From Aricia agestis (Eukaryota; Arthropoda; Insecta; Lepidoptera; Lycaenidae), in contig NC_056428.1 in the NCBI RefSeq assembly GCF_905147365.1, forward strand, positions 36,933,001-36,997,000: a DNA stretch of 64,000 nucleotides, in the 5' to 3' direction. The position numbers were made by a program, and so were the translations under genes. Below the pieces are notes generated by a model. It was not told the DNA's origin. It ran no database searches and worked only from the letters and a program-made list of their open reading frames with translations. Positions within the stretch are counted from its first letter, which is position 1; each line of letters starts with the position of its first letter. Of the stretch, positions 31,600-42,869 are shown in pieces.

Positions 31600-32540
31600 T
31601 GTTTTCAATTGTCGCCATATTGTGAATTTCTCGGGTTGCCACGAGCTGATTTGGTAACGAATATCACTTTGTAATATTTCACGTAATTTCTGCTGTTGTT
31701 GTCGCAAATACATTTCGTAATAACCTTCGTCCGATGCCGAATCGAAATTATTATCATTCTGATGCCATAAATAATCTCTACACGAGTATACGAAGTACCG
31801 TTAACTACAGCGATGTTCGTACCTTTTTAGTTTTTTGTACAATCCATTTTCGTAATTGTGTTCAAAGAAAGGTATTTTGTAACTATGTAATTAGATTATT
31901 AAGACATTGTTACGTGTGTTTTTTATCATCCTATTTCCATTATTCGTCGGTTGTGTACCTAAAATTCATAGTTTTAAACTAAAAAAATACTGGAGTGATT
32001 CCAATTAATACGTAACTAATTATTACGAGCATAACATGTTTTGCTTCATTTACGATAAATCAGTATTTTATGTATTGTCTGGTAATTTGATTTTGGTTAT
32101 AACTATTTTGATATACAAAAAGTTGTTTTTGTTATGTAGGTATTGTGTTTCAGTTATGCTTATTTTAATAATATTGTACCTTTAACTATTGGTGATTCTT
32201 ATAAGAATGAGGTTATTAACATGTAAGTTAATGTTTTTTTACTTTTATAGGTTAGGTTTTTCAACAAACTTACTTTTTAAGGTTTTAATGCTTATGGATT
32301 ATGTTTATGAGTTGTTAATTAATAAATTTTAACTAAGAAGTTAATGGGAAATATCCATTCTTTATAACCATTTTTGTTAGTGTCAATTTGGTCCCAAGGA
32401 TTTGGTCAAATCTCGCTAGGGTTCCTCGAAATATCTAAATCATTGATGACATTTTATATCTATTTTATTATCTACTAGCTACAAGCCCTATCATAAATAA
32501 CATTACAATTATTGTTTAAAATACAATATCAACTAATTAC
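31600..32540. other. AT-rich sequence, nothing identified
   Basis: If 31010-31570 is a first exon, this would be its intron. No second exon or repeat element was recognised. Confidence 0.4.
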
Positions 32541-32548
32541 TACAAGAT

Positions 32549-32610
32549 ATTCATGGTACATCCGCAATCATAGAGTGACAACACTCTATGATTGCGGATC
32601 TACCATGAAT
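32549..32610. other. 29-bp hairpin, 4-nt loop, one mismatch
   Basis: ATTCATGGTACATCCGCAAT plus CATAGAGTG (32549-32577) is complementary to 32582-32610 apart from one C/C opposition. The loop is ACAA. Too short and too tight-looped for a usual miRNA precursor, but unusual in isolation. Confidence 0.7.
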
Positions 32611-32931
32611 TTTTGCACTATCTCATATGTATTACTAATCAACTTATAGCATATCACCATTGGCATGCTTACTCTTTATTCAGCAAAACAAAATCTAAAA
32701 CATTCCACATCTCTGCAACACAAACAGCAAACAACAATAGTATTATTTTGTTTCCAAATATGCTGTTGATCCATATTACGCCATACTTATAAAATGTATA
32801 ATTATTTTGTAATGTTCATGCCATTTTCAATTGAGAAAACCTTTCAACTATTTTATGTCTATCAATGTATATATACTTTAATAATTAATTAAATAAATAA
32901 TTTAATAAAAGTTTAGTGAAGAGCTACTACA

Positions 32932-33140
32932 GTACTCCAAAATTAATAATGCGCATGAGTGACCGTGAATAATGACCGTGTTACAAAAGCTACAGGAATA
33001 TCACGACGAACTTTGACTAATACATGTATCTTAAGCGCAATGCAATTAGAAAATGCAATATCGTCTATCGTCGCTCTGGAAATACGACAGTTGCCAAAAA
33101 TTACTAAAATGTCTATGCGCATTATCACTTTTGGAGTACT
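32932..33140. mobile_element. TA-flanked TIR element (MITE)
   Basis: Ends TACTCCAAAATTAATAATGC and the complement of TACTCCAAAAGTGATAATGC, about 24 bp including GCGCAT. The TA duplication fits a Tc1/mariner-type element. Non-coding. Confidence 0.7.
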
Positions 33141-33144
33141 TTTG

Positions 33145-33520
33145 TTGTAAACTCTCTATCTGAATGAAAATATTATATGAACTAAGAAATTATAAAAATT
33201 GGGTAAAATAAATATATTATAGTATGTTTATTTCACCCAAAGACAAAAAATTTTTCCTCAGCACAAATAATATAAGTTTTTTTATTATATTTTAAGGCAT
33301 TTCAAAGGAATTCATTAAATATATTCAAAGAGAAAAAAATTAAACTCAAATAATTTACTGTGCCATTGTATTATTATAGCCTCCAATACAGAGTTGTTTA
33401 CATTTAGACGAATATATGAATTAAATTGTTCAAAAGGAAAGCAAATATTAGCTTAAAGCTTTAAGCGAATGAAAACGATTTCAAATGTATAATTAGAATT
33501 AAGAATAGTCTACCATGATT
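33145..33520. other. AT-rich sequence, nothing identified
   Basis: No exon or element recognised. Confidence 0.4.
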
Positions 33521-33525
33521 TTATT

Positions 33526-33670
33526 AACCCCCAACAAAAAAGAGGGGTGTTATAAGTTTGACGTGTCTGTCTGTCAGTCTGTCTGTCTGTCTGTCTGTCT
33601 GTGGCATCGTAGCCTCCAAACGGGTGGACCAATTTTGATCTAGTTTTTTTTGTTTGAAAGCTGACTTAAT
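33526..33670 (+). repeat. Dispersed repeat with TCTG microsatellite
   Basis: AACCCCCAACAAAAAAGAGG, then TTTGACGTG(TCTG)n, then CAAACGGGTGGACCAATTTT. This head resembles common lepidopteran interspersed repeats. Single copy in this window, so the limits are uncertain. Confidence 0.45.
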
Positions 33671-33699
33671 TGAGAGTGTTCTTAGCTATAGTTCATCAT

Positions 33700-35880
33700 C
33701 ATCAGCCTGCTCCGTGCTGAAAAATCGCGGTTCATCTGGTTTGGGTTTGTGAAGGGCCGATTAGCAACTTGCAGTAGTTTGGTGGGCTTTATTGCATTCT
33801 TATTCGTGACATTTATGAATATTTACACATTAATGGAATGTTGACCTGGTGCTGCAGCATCACCTGGTAATCAATAGGATATCCAACTCCTCACCAACTT
33901 AGAGCAATTGTTTCGTGTTTGGGCTCATTTTAATTGCGACAACTAGTAAGACGTAAATAACCAATAAATTTCTGCATGCTGCTGCTGCAGCATCACCTGG
34001 ATATGTTATGTGAAATCAAACATCTACATTAGCGGTCCCCCGACACACCTTGATAACAATTATGAACTAAAATATCACTTTACACTTAGGAATTATTTAA
34101 ACTTAAAGTCACAAAAATTTGTTATTTCATTACTTATTAAAGTTGTTTGGCGGGGGTTTTTTAAATTTCTTAATTTAATTTTATAAACTGTATATGCTTT
34201 TAGGGGTGTAGTGTACAAAATAAACATTATAGCTGCCATGTGTGAATCCCTTTAAATATGTCATAGTATAGGAAAGAAAATATTTGTGTTTTATGTTTGC
34301 TATATTTTGTGATGTCACATAACATTTCAGAAAGATAAGATCACTTATCAACTTTCTTTATTACAAAGTACAAAATATTGCATGTGAGTCGTCATTTATT
34401 GTTATAGCGGCTATCAAGAAATATGAATAATGTTATAAAAATAATCTAAAGATTGCAATTGCAAAATAATGAAAAATTTTTAGTAATATAAATACTGGCC
34501 ATAGACGGACTGTAAGTGCTCTAGAGCAGTCAACATTGAAATTTGCACCAACCGCACAAGAACTGTGCGACCGTGTATTGTGGATATGAATTTAGTATGA
34601 CAACTACAGAACGCCGTGCGGCGACCGCATTTTATATAGTTATTTTATAGTTTTGACTCCAAGATGAGGTCTTTCTATGGCCGGCCTATGTGACTTATGC
34701 AAAGCGAAGTCTTTATTTTTTGCTTTATTTGCTTAGCGATTTCTTAATTAATAGCTACTTTGAAAAGGTTAATTGGGGCAAGACTTGGCTTCTTTCTAGT
34801 TCTAAACTTTAAACTGGCTGGTTAGCTGTATCCGTAGAGAATTTGCTCAACTGACAATATTATGAAAAATTATTTTAAACCAAAGTTAGAACTATTTCCA
34901 TCTAGTACCCGCATTCCACTAGTTATAACAGTATATACAAACACTAGCTCTCATGTAGTTTTTCCCGTTCCACTTGCATGTGAGCGTTAGTGATACAAAC
35001 TCAAGTGGAACAAATTATGGAGCGTTTTGAGCGTTATGAGAAAAGTTTAAAAACTGAACATATAATTTTTTTTATATATTGAACAGAACTTGGATATTAC
35101 AATCATTTTCTTGAAGTTATAAATTAAAGTAATTGTTTATACTTTATAGTTACATTTCTTTTACAAATAAAATACAGATGTGTCCCAACACCGCTTGTCA
35201 ATATGTGTTTGAATTTTCATGGATCAATGATATTGCACCATAAAATTTATCGTCTAGGGGCCCGCTTCATGACAGACTTTATTTTGTAATGTTGTATCCA
35301 TGTCCCCGTGATAATGCCTACTGTATCGTTGTAGGTCTGCTATTGCTATCTAGGTTAGAAAACTAGCGGCTACAGCAATCTTTTTTAAATAATATTATGT
35401 ATTTTTATGTAAACTGAATGCTAAACATGTAATGAACATTTTAACTTCTGCTATTATTTGCTTTTCTTTATTTAAATTATAAATTTAAATGTCGACAATA
35501 ATATATATTGATTTCTTTATGAATCCTTTTTTTTTTAAATTAATTTAGATCTCTTTGATTGAGTTAAATTATTTTCTTTATGTTTAGATCGAAATGAATA
35601 ACTAATATGTGGTATTATAAACAAGTAATTAATATATTGTTTTGTTTCCTGTTCATTTTAATTTGCTAGTACTGGCACAAAATTTCTTCCAAAGAAATTG
35701 AACATAAAACACTTCACTTGCATATTGCTATTTTGTTTGATTTGCAATTTTAATTTAATATAATAAATTGTGGTATAAGGTAGGGTATAAGTTTATAATT
35801 TTATAAGTATGGATCAACAACATTTTATTATAAAAACCTTATTATTATAATGTTATAATTACAAGTGCTAATCAGACAAT
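33700..35880. other. Mostly unannotated AT-rich sequence
   Basis: No gene seen. Two CTGCAGCATCACCTGG words (33850, 33989) repeat about 140 bp apart. The stretch 34495-34690 is bounded by CTGGCCATAGAC and TTTCTATGGCCGG in inverted orientation, a possible TIR element without a clear target duplication. Confidence 0.35.
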
Positions 35881-35899
35881 ATCTATAATAATAATTATA

Positions 35900-36050
35900 T
35901 CTGGATGACCGAGCTTTGCTCGGTATAGCAAACACTCATTGACTTCGTGTTACTTATTAACGCCATCTGCTGGTCGTTAAAACAATTAGTTGCTAACAAA
36001 ATAGTATTATTATTCAACAATACAAGAATTGCTCGTTTAAAGATATAAGA
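35900..36050 (-). mobile_element. Mini-Helitron (ACCGAGC family), short copy
   Basis: Carries GACCGAGCTTTGCTCGGTAT (the 3' hairpin) at one end and CTCGTTTAAAGATATAAGA at the other. On the minus strand it therefore begins TCTTATATCTTTAAACGAG. The CTAGT terminus is lost. Confidence 0.65.
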
Positions 36051-36137
36051 TATTAATACGCGAACGAAAAACTTTGTATCCCTTTTGACGAAAAATGCGG
36101 AAACTTAGGTGAATGAAATTTTGCACAGTTATAGTTT

Positions 36138-36323
36138 ACTAGCTGTTTGACCGAGCTTTGCTCGGTATCCAATGAAAATGACATTTTCTAGAAATGATTC
36201 CTAGCTAGATCGATTTATCGCCCCCGAAACCCCCTATAAACTAAATTTCATGAAAATCGTTGGAGCCGATTCCGAGATTCCAATTATATATATATATATA
36301 ATTGGAATATATATAGCAATTCT

Positions 36324-36385
<62 letters not shown>

Positions 36386-36411
36386 AGAATTGCTAGTTTA
36401 AAGATATAAGA
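36138..36411 (-). mobile_element. Mini-Helitron (ACCGAGC family) with intact ends
   Basis: The minus strand runs TCTTATATCTTTAAACTAGC ... hairpin ACCGAGC/GCTCGGT ... CAAACAGCTAGT. An insertion site between A and T is consistent at the 5' end. It contains a long (TA)n at 36322-36382 flanked by inverted CAAGAATTGCTA words. Confidence 0.8.
36322..36382. repeat. (TA)n microsatellite
   Basis: Uninterrupted TA dinucleotides inside the Helitron. It produces a false Ile-Tyr repeat frame on the minus strand. Confidence 0.9.
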
Positions 36412-36688
36412 TATGGTGAAGGAGTGCATCGAGCTAATATTATTTTGAAATTATGCTTTTATCACACATTTATTTAACAAATAAAACATTACACACACTT
36501 CAATACGCATACTCAAGAAGATGACAGATTTTTGAGGGACAAACCTATACATTACGAATTATACTCTTTTGTTCTTCTTCTTCTTCTTTTGGAGTAAGCC
36601 TACTCTTTTGTTTATGGTTGAAGTATGTTGACAGCAAGTTGACAAATTGAAAATGGATTGTTTTTTTATTGAATTTTAGATACTATTA

Positions 36689-36838
36689 CGGCGGTTCCCA
36701 ATATTTGATCTATCTCTGGTTTGGCCCTACTAGAGATAGGAATAACTCACATTAGACATAATATTTTATGTCAATTGTGAGCTATTCCTATCTCTAATAG
36801 GGCAAAACCAGAGATAGATCAAATATTGGGAACGGCCG
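36689..36838. mobile_element. Harbinger-type MITE, copy 1, TTA duplication
   Basis: 150 bp with inverted ends CGGC(G/C)GTTCCCAATATT, flanked by TTA at 36686-36688 and 36839-36841. A 3-bp TTA/TAA duplication is the hallmark of PIF/Harbinger. Copies at 39753 and 49945. Confidence 0.85.
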
Positions 36839-37069
36839 TTAGACAATGCTCACACGGCTAGTCTGAGATCAGCTGAGTCCCAGAGACAAGAGTTGAAAAA
36901 AATATGATATTATAGTCAATATTTTTTTACAAAATATAGGTAATAGTCCTAATGTCGTTGAAACTAAGGTCGAATTTCGACCATTGGGCGATCTCTAGTT
37001 TATAATAAATACAATACAAATTGGGTAGTGGTAAAACCCATAGAAAACGAAATATTTGCAATAAATATA

Positions 37070-37528
37070 AAAAAATCGGCCAAGTGCGAGTCGGACTCGT
37101 GCACGAAGGGTTCCGTACCATTTAAGAGCAAAAATAAGCAAAAATTATTTTTTTGTATGGAAGCCCCCCTTAATTATTTATTTTATTTAAATTTCATTAT
37201 TAATTATTAAAGTATATAAATACAATTGAGTATTTTGTGAATATTTCAGGTGCCTATCTATTGCCATCATTTATATTGAGCAAAAATGGCAAAAAAATAA
37301 CGTTTGTTGTATGAGAGCCCCCTTAAATATTAATTTTATTTTGTTTTTAGTATTTCTTGTTATATTTTTTCGGAATTCACAGATTGTGTATATCTGTTGC
37401 TATGATATCTGTGAAAATTTCAGAATTCTAGCTATAGCGGTTCTTGAGTTACAGCCTGGCGACAGACGGACAGAAAAGTCTCAGTAACAGGGTCCCGTTT
37501 TTACCCTTTGGGCACGGAACCCTAAAAA
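37070..37528 (+). repeat. Repeat family B, near-complete copy
   Basis: AATCGGCCAAGTGCGAGTCG ... GAAGGGTTCCGTACC ... CAGGGTCCCGTTTTTACCC to GGCACGGAACCCTAAAAA. Same structure as 21424-21920. Confidence 0.75.
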
Positions 37529-37788
37529 CCGTAAGATACTCGTACTAGCGTCCGATGAAAATAAACAAACTACGTAATCATAACTTTTGAGCCTATGTGT
37601 CATCACTCATCAGTCATCGCGTTATTCCTACTCAAGTAGCATTAAACCATACTATCAATACGTACTATAATAATGTTTGTTACCCCTTCGGGCTTAAACC
37701 GCTGAACCGGTTTTGATAAAATTTGGCAGAGATAGTTTGGCACGCGGGAAATATGATACTTTTTTCTCAGAAAAAAAATCGGTTCCTG

Positions 37789-38800
37789 CTAAGGGTAGGC
37801 GCAACGATGGCAATATTCTTGTCTTAATATTTTAAAATCCCGTTTAAAATATCCATTCACAACCTCTACCACCCATCTGCAGAGAGTCATACAACGGCTT
37901 CTATTTGCTTGAACTCTGGTAAGTTGGTGCTCGCCTGCTAAAAGTGAATCAGGCATGCAAGTTCTATAACCACAACCTTCCAATAAATTAATGCTGTCTC
38001 TAAATCCTCTGTCCAATATAAAGACATCATTTTCTCTAAAATACAACCTAAGAGGAGCTGACTGATTATTAAACAATGATATAATTATTTCTGCACCTGA
38101 GGTTGTTGCTTTGTATGGGCCTAAGCAATCTACAATATAGTCGTCACTGGCAACAATTAAAAAGGGTTTTAATAAGTTTCTAGACAGTAGACTTATGCAA
38201 TGAAAATGTCTCCTTTTGAAACTTATAATTTGAACTTTTGTTTATAAATATATATGTTCCGTCACAAATAACAATTGCATTATCATTATTTCCATATAAT
38301 CCATTAGGGATAACTAAGTTGTGAGTTATAAATTGTTCCCTTGTTATATGGTTTATTCCAACATACCTTGGCACAAAATCTTGCACAAGAATTTCTCTTA
38401 TTTTGTCCATTACAGCTTCTAAACTGCGACGTGGTTTTTTCAATAACGTTGAAATCCGTTCGTCAGAATCTCCCGATCTTAATTTCATTAAAAAGGCTAT
38501 AAGACCTAATACACCATTTTTTATTTGTCTGATTCTTGGAATTTCTTCCAAAAGTATATTAAAGTTTTCCTTTGAAAACCCTAGCCAGTATTTAACAATA
38601 TTATTTTCCATTTCATCTATATTTTCAAAATCTAATGTTGTAAATGTATTTACAAATGAAACACACTGCCCTTTTTCCATACAAACGTTGTCCCCTATTT
38701 CCTCCCTGGATAATGCCGGTAGAGTTATGATTTTTTTTCCTGAATATCTATAGCCACTATTAGCATGTCTCTGTTTTCTTTTTTTTTCATAATTATATTA
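37789..38800 (-). pseudogene. PIF/Harbinger transposase (DDE_Tnp_4 type), frameshifted and truncated
   Basis: The upstream block (38680 down to 38180, readable in frame from about 38800) has GFSKENFNILLEEIPRI, LMKLRSGDSDERIS and CDGTYIFINKSSNYKFQ with SLHK. The downstream block begins DDYIVDCLGPYKATTSGAEI and continues DVFILDRGFRD, RTCMPDSLL, CRWVVEVVNGYFKRDFKIL. The three catalytic acids are visible: D in CDGTY, D in LDRGF and E in VVEVVNG. Between SLHK and the RNLLKPFL that should follow, an apparent 7-bp insertion near 38180-38192 shifts the frame. A stop at 37789-37791 ends the protein soon after the third catalytic residue, where unrelated repeat sequence begins. HARBI1-like proteins are about 350 residues; roughly 310 codons remain here. 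Not functional as it stands. Confidence 0.88.
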
Positions 38801-39212
38801 TTAAAAAAGATAAAAACGTCCAAAAACCCAAAAAAATGGCCAGATTTGTCTCTGTGTTCAAACACCCAGAAAACAAAACTGGCTAGAATATACAAAAAAA
38901 ATAAAACATAGGAACACGTTCAAGCCTTGCTTTAATTCTTAATGAAAAAAGTACTTAAATCGGTTAAGTTTTGGAGAAGGAATCAGCGGACAACGAATCG
39001 AAGATTTTTCTGTTCTTTTATTAGAACTTTTGTCGTATTGTCTCTATCGCGCTTTTCGGTGGGAGACTTGAGATTGGTGAGACAGCAATACATTTTCAAT
39101 ATTTCTCGCCCCTGGTGTATCCTCTTAAACCTCACTAGTCACTACTCAGAGGGAGGAGGTTAAAAAAATAAAATCACGTCATTAATGGGCGGCTACCTAA
39201 AAGTACTAGAGC

Positions 39213-39404
39213 CTATACTACACTCGGGCTAACTTGTCGCTAGCGGTCATTGACTCCCTGTCAAAAACTTGTCATTTTCCATATAAACCGCGATTGACAA
39301 TGAAGTGACAGATATTGTCAATCGTGGTTTTATATGCAAATTGACAAGTTTTTGACAGGGAGTCAATGACCGCTAGCGACAAGTTAGCCCGAGGGGAGTA
39401 TAGG
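39213..39404. mobile_element. Palindromic MITE with long arms
   Basis: Arms start CTCGGGCTAACTTGTCGCTA and include GCGGTCATTGACTCCCTGTC and AAAAACTTGTCA, inverted on the right with almost no mismatch. The centre holds the inverted CGATTGACAAT. A diverged relative lies at 10807. Confidence 0.82.
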
Positions 39405-39752
39405 TTCAAACTGGTATTCACAAAATAATAAATGTACTCAAACGCACGTCGGCTTAATCATTTTAATGAGCATGTAGCCATGTACCAATTTGTAGTTTGA
39501 TAGGAAACGGACTGGATCGAACGAAGAAAGAAACTGCATTAAGTCCAAAATAAGTAGAAACACTGTAGCGTACCGCGACAGGTATAATTTGTGGTTTATT
39601 GCGGGTTGAATAAATACATAAATAACTAATGCTAAGAGCATGCCGGGATTGAATAGGGCTTAAAGAGGGTTCTGTAGATTTTAATAATTTTACTAAAAAC
39701 AATAATAATTACCAATGTTATCAAGACAGTGCACAGTGGAATGACGGATATA

Positions 39753-39901
39753 CGGCCGTTCCCAATATTTGATCTATCTCTGGTTTAGAGATAGGAATAG
39801 CTCACAATTGACATAAAATATATGTCTCTAATGTCTAATGTGAGTTATTCCTATCTCTAGTAGGGCAAAACCAGGGATAGATCAAATATTGGGAACGGCT
39901 G
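39753..39901. mobile_element. Harbinger-type MITE, copy 2
   Basis: CGGCCGTTCCCAATATTTGA ends, 149 bp. The right flank is TTA and the left flank ATA, so the duplication has mutated. The left arm lacks the CCCTACT word present in the other copies. Confidence 0.8.
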
Positions 39902-40229
39902 TTAGATGACTAAATTATAAAAGTTCCTTGTAGACTGTAGTTACCACGGAATAATACAAACTACCTTAAACATGATGCGATTTTATTATTTTGATGTATT
40001 CAACCAATCAATCAATGATATGTAATAGACTGAATTGGTCCAATGGTGCTGGTTATTTCAGTAATCAGTGCAAATGCGACAAACGTTAAAGATGTTCTAG
40101 TTTGTTCTATAACCTGGGCACCGAACACGTAACACGTTGTCTCTTTCATTCGCGCGATAATCCCATTACTGTGGAAACGAGATAGATAAATATTCATGTG
40201 CGAGTAAAGGAAACAAGAAGCTATTAGTG

Positions 40230-40440
40230 CAATTTCCCTAGAACATTTTTTTTCTATTATTATCAAGCAAATTTTTCGTGAGTAGCTTCATTTTGATAAG
40301 AACAACAATTTCCTCTGCGAAAATTCTGGAAGGTGGTGGCTAACAGAGATAGAAAGATTTAATATTTCAATTTGATGGTCCTGAAATATGGATTGTTCTA
40401 TTTGTAGGACAATGTTACTCTTGAATTATACATAACTACT
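40230..40440. repeat. Fragment of the TCAGGGTTCCCTAG MITE family
   Basis: Contains TTTCCCTAGAACATTTTTTT, TTTCGTGAGTAGCTTCATTT and TATGGATTGTTCTATTTGTA in the order of the 12899 element. The right half is missing here. Confidence 0.6.
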
Positions 40441-40800
40441 AGCTAAAAGCCGAGCTTTGTGAGGGCTCTCATCGTCACACCTGGACTGACTGATGATAAT
40501 TGATAACACATCTACATAATATATTAAATAAAAATTACTATCTTAAAGCACAAATTAATAGGCGTTATAGTTTTTCCGTAAATTGTACCACAAAATGTTC
40601 AGGTTGTGGGATATACTAGGTCTCGCTTCGCTAATCGCTCGCCCCGATAAAGTATAAACCTATCAAGTATCAATAAACAAAAAATCAGCTGGTTAGGGTT
40701 CCGTAGTCAACGAGGACTTGTTGATTAATTGCAGAATCCTAGAAGTTACTCACGAAAAATTAGCTTGATAGCAATAAAAAAATGTTCTAGGGAACCTGTA

Positions 40801-41736
40801 GGGTAGACTGGGTACGGTTGTGCCAGGGAACGGTTGTGACAGTCGTCATAACAGCGAAACTATACGGAATATGGGGATGGGTGCTAAGAGAGAAAGACGC
40901 GTCTTGCAAGTCTGAATGCTTCTCCCAGCATTGCTTCCGCCAGCACTTGACGATAATGTTATCAGGGGCCTTCATTGCTTTTTAAGGGTCAAAAGTAGGT
41001 TTTCTTGCTTGATTTATTTCAATGTTTACCATTTTTTGTATGCAAATAGCCTATGTCGTTTATTTTCTTGTTATAAGTTGATCATTAGTAGTTAACTACA
41101 AGTGATTATTTTTTACGTAAATCGTTTAGCCGATTCGTGGCGCTTGTTTGATAATTAAAATTCTGTGTTGGGTACGGTTGTGACAAAACTTATGGGTACG
41201 GTTGTGACATACATTTTCTTAGATGTCTAAAAACGCTAGCAGGAGACCAAACGCAAGTGCAGGATATTATCAGTCAATACGACAATACTTACGAAGAAGT
41301 CAAACGTAGGACTTATTTACAGAGAACGGAGAAATTCATCAAATGAATCGGATCTCGTTGTTTTGGTTGCTAAATATGTTTAGAAATAGACTATGTTTTG
41401 ATACGCTACATGAATTTGTTTAGAATATGATTATGATGCTTTATGGTACATTTTTATTGAAATAAAAATCATATAAAACATTTTTTTGTAGATGTCACTA
41501 CCGATCCCAACCACCGTCACAGCCGTCCTTGGGTTGTGGTCGGATGTGACAATTTCCCTCCTTCTTTTAAATTTGATTCCATGACTAATACATCGTATTT
41601 GAGCATAATATATTAGTATTTTTATGTAGACAAATAAATGAACTATGGTTTCTGATAAAATTTCCTAGCTAGGTGTAAAATTAACAAAATTATTGCCCTC
41701 CAAACCAAAATTGTCACAATCGTACCCAGTCTACCC
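40801..41736. mobile_element. TIR DNA transposon, 936 bp, TA duplication
   Basis: Ends GGGTAGACTGGGTACGGTTG and the complement of GGGTAGACTGGGTACGATTG, flanked by TA at 40799-40800 and 41737-41738. The word GGTTGTGAC is repeated near both ends (40833, 41172, 41195). It is inserted in a TCAGGGTTCCCTAG MITE fragment (40688-40797). No clear transposase: a minus-strand frame at 40787-40975 reads MKAPDNIIVKCWRKQCWEK but is short and unrecognised. Confidence 0.75.
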
Positions 41737-42118
41737 TACTATAATATATAGGTCAATGGCCGAAATTAAAATAACTAGATATTGAATTATTAAATCTATA
41801 ATAAATATTATTATTAATTTATTTAAGACAGTAATATAATAAACCATCGCTTTGGTATAGCGAGAAGGATATTATTATCCAATTAGCACCACAAATAAAA
41901 GCTTAAATTTAGTTTCAGATTGCAATTTGTAAATTGCAATTAAGTTTGTGTACTTTTATCAACAGCACGATGGGATTGGAAATGAAATTTTTAAACCTAT
42001 AATATCTAATCCGCTGGCTTAATCTTATTTGCTTGGCTTCCTCCCGCAAAGCGCAGTTCTCAATCAAAGGCAGATCCTGAGTCCTTGGCTTATATACCAG
42101 TAATATTATTACTAAAAC

Positions 42119-42485
42119 GCCTCCGTAGTCCAGTGGTTAAGAGCGTGGCTCTTGACGCGGAGGTCGTGGGTTCGATTCCCGCGTTGGAAACGTGTTATTT
42201 CCAAGTTTGGTTAGGACAATGCAGGCTGATTACCTGATTGTCTGACAAGTAAGATGATCCATGCGTCGGATGGGCATGTAAAAAGTCGGTCCTGCGCCTC
42301 ATATCTCGTCGGTCGTGTAGGTCTTCCGTCCCACTGGGTTATGAAAGTAAAGGAATAGAGAGTGCTTTTGTGTACTGCGCACACACTTGGGCACTATAAA
42401 ATTACTCCTGCGTACTTGACCTGCTTTCAATTAAACCGGCCACCGTCACCGAAACCGGTGTGGAGGTATTATTATTATTATTAAT
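42119..42485 (+). repeat. tRNA-derived SINE ending in (ATT)n
   Basis: The head GCCTCCGTAGTCCAGTGGTT then AAGAGCGTGG is tRNA-like (A box), and GTGGGTTCGATTCCCGCG is a B box with a proper T-arm. The 3' acceptor strand does not pair with GCCTCCG, so this is not a working tRNA. The body ends in CCGAAACCGGTGTGGAGG then (ATT)n at 42469-42492. Confidence 0.82.
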
Positions 42486-42543
42486 ATTATTACTGCAATT
42501 CATAACCGGCTGACGCTTCGAGCATATCAATATTTTATATATT

Positions 42544-42863
42544 TACTAGCTGTCCCCGCAATCGTTTCTTTGCCATATAAAGTATTTCGCCCGTATTATT
42601 TTATTGAAGTGACTAAATAAGTATGTCACCATGGCAACGTCCATCGCTATTCTGTCGCACAAACAATGGTCGCCGTCAGTCTCGAGTTGTAATAATTTAC
42701 TATTATTTATTCAACAAATGCACTTATCAATATAAAAAGTACCCAGTAGCCGATTCTCAGACCCACTGAATATGCATATAAAATTTGGTTAAAATCAGTA
42801 AAAGCCGTTTCGGAGGAGTACGCTATCTAACATAGTGACACGAGAATTTTATATAAGTATTAG
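42544..42863 (-). mobile_element. Mini-Helitron (GTCCCGGCAAACG family)
   Basis: ACTAGCTGTCCCCGCAATCG at the left (CTAGT terminus on the minus strand), same interior as 15402 and 62988. Inserted directly after the SINE. Confidence 0.75.
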
Positions 42864-42869
42864 ATTTAA

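Noticed and set aside
36241..36429. 62-residue Ile-Tyr repeat protein on the minus strand
   Set aside because: Translation of the (TA)n microsatellite inside a Helitron; not a gene.
42119..42190. Candidate tRNA gene
   Set aside because: A-box and B-box and a T-arm are visible, but the acceptor stem does not pair and a SINE body follows.
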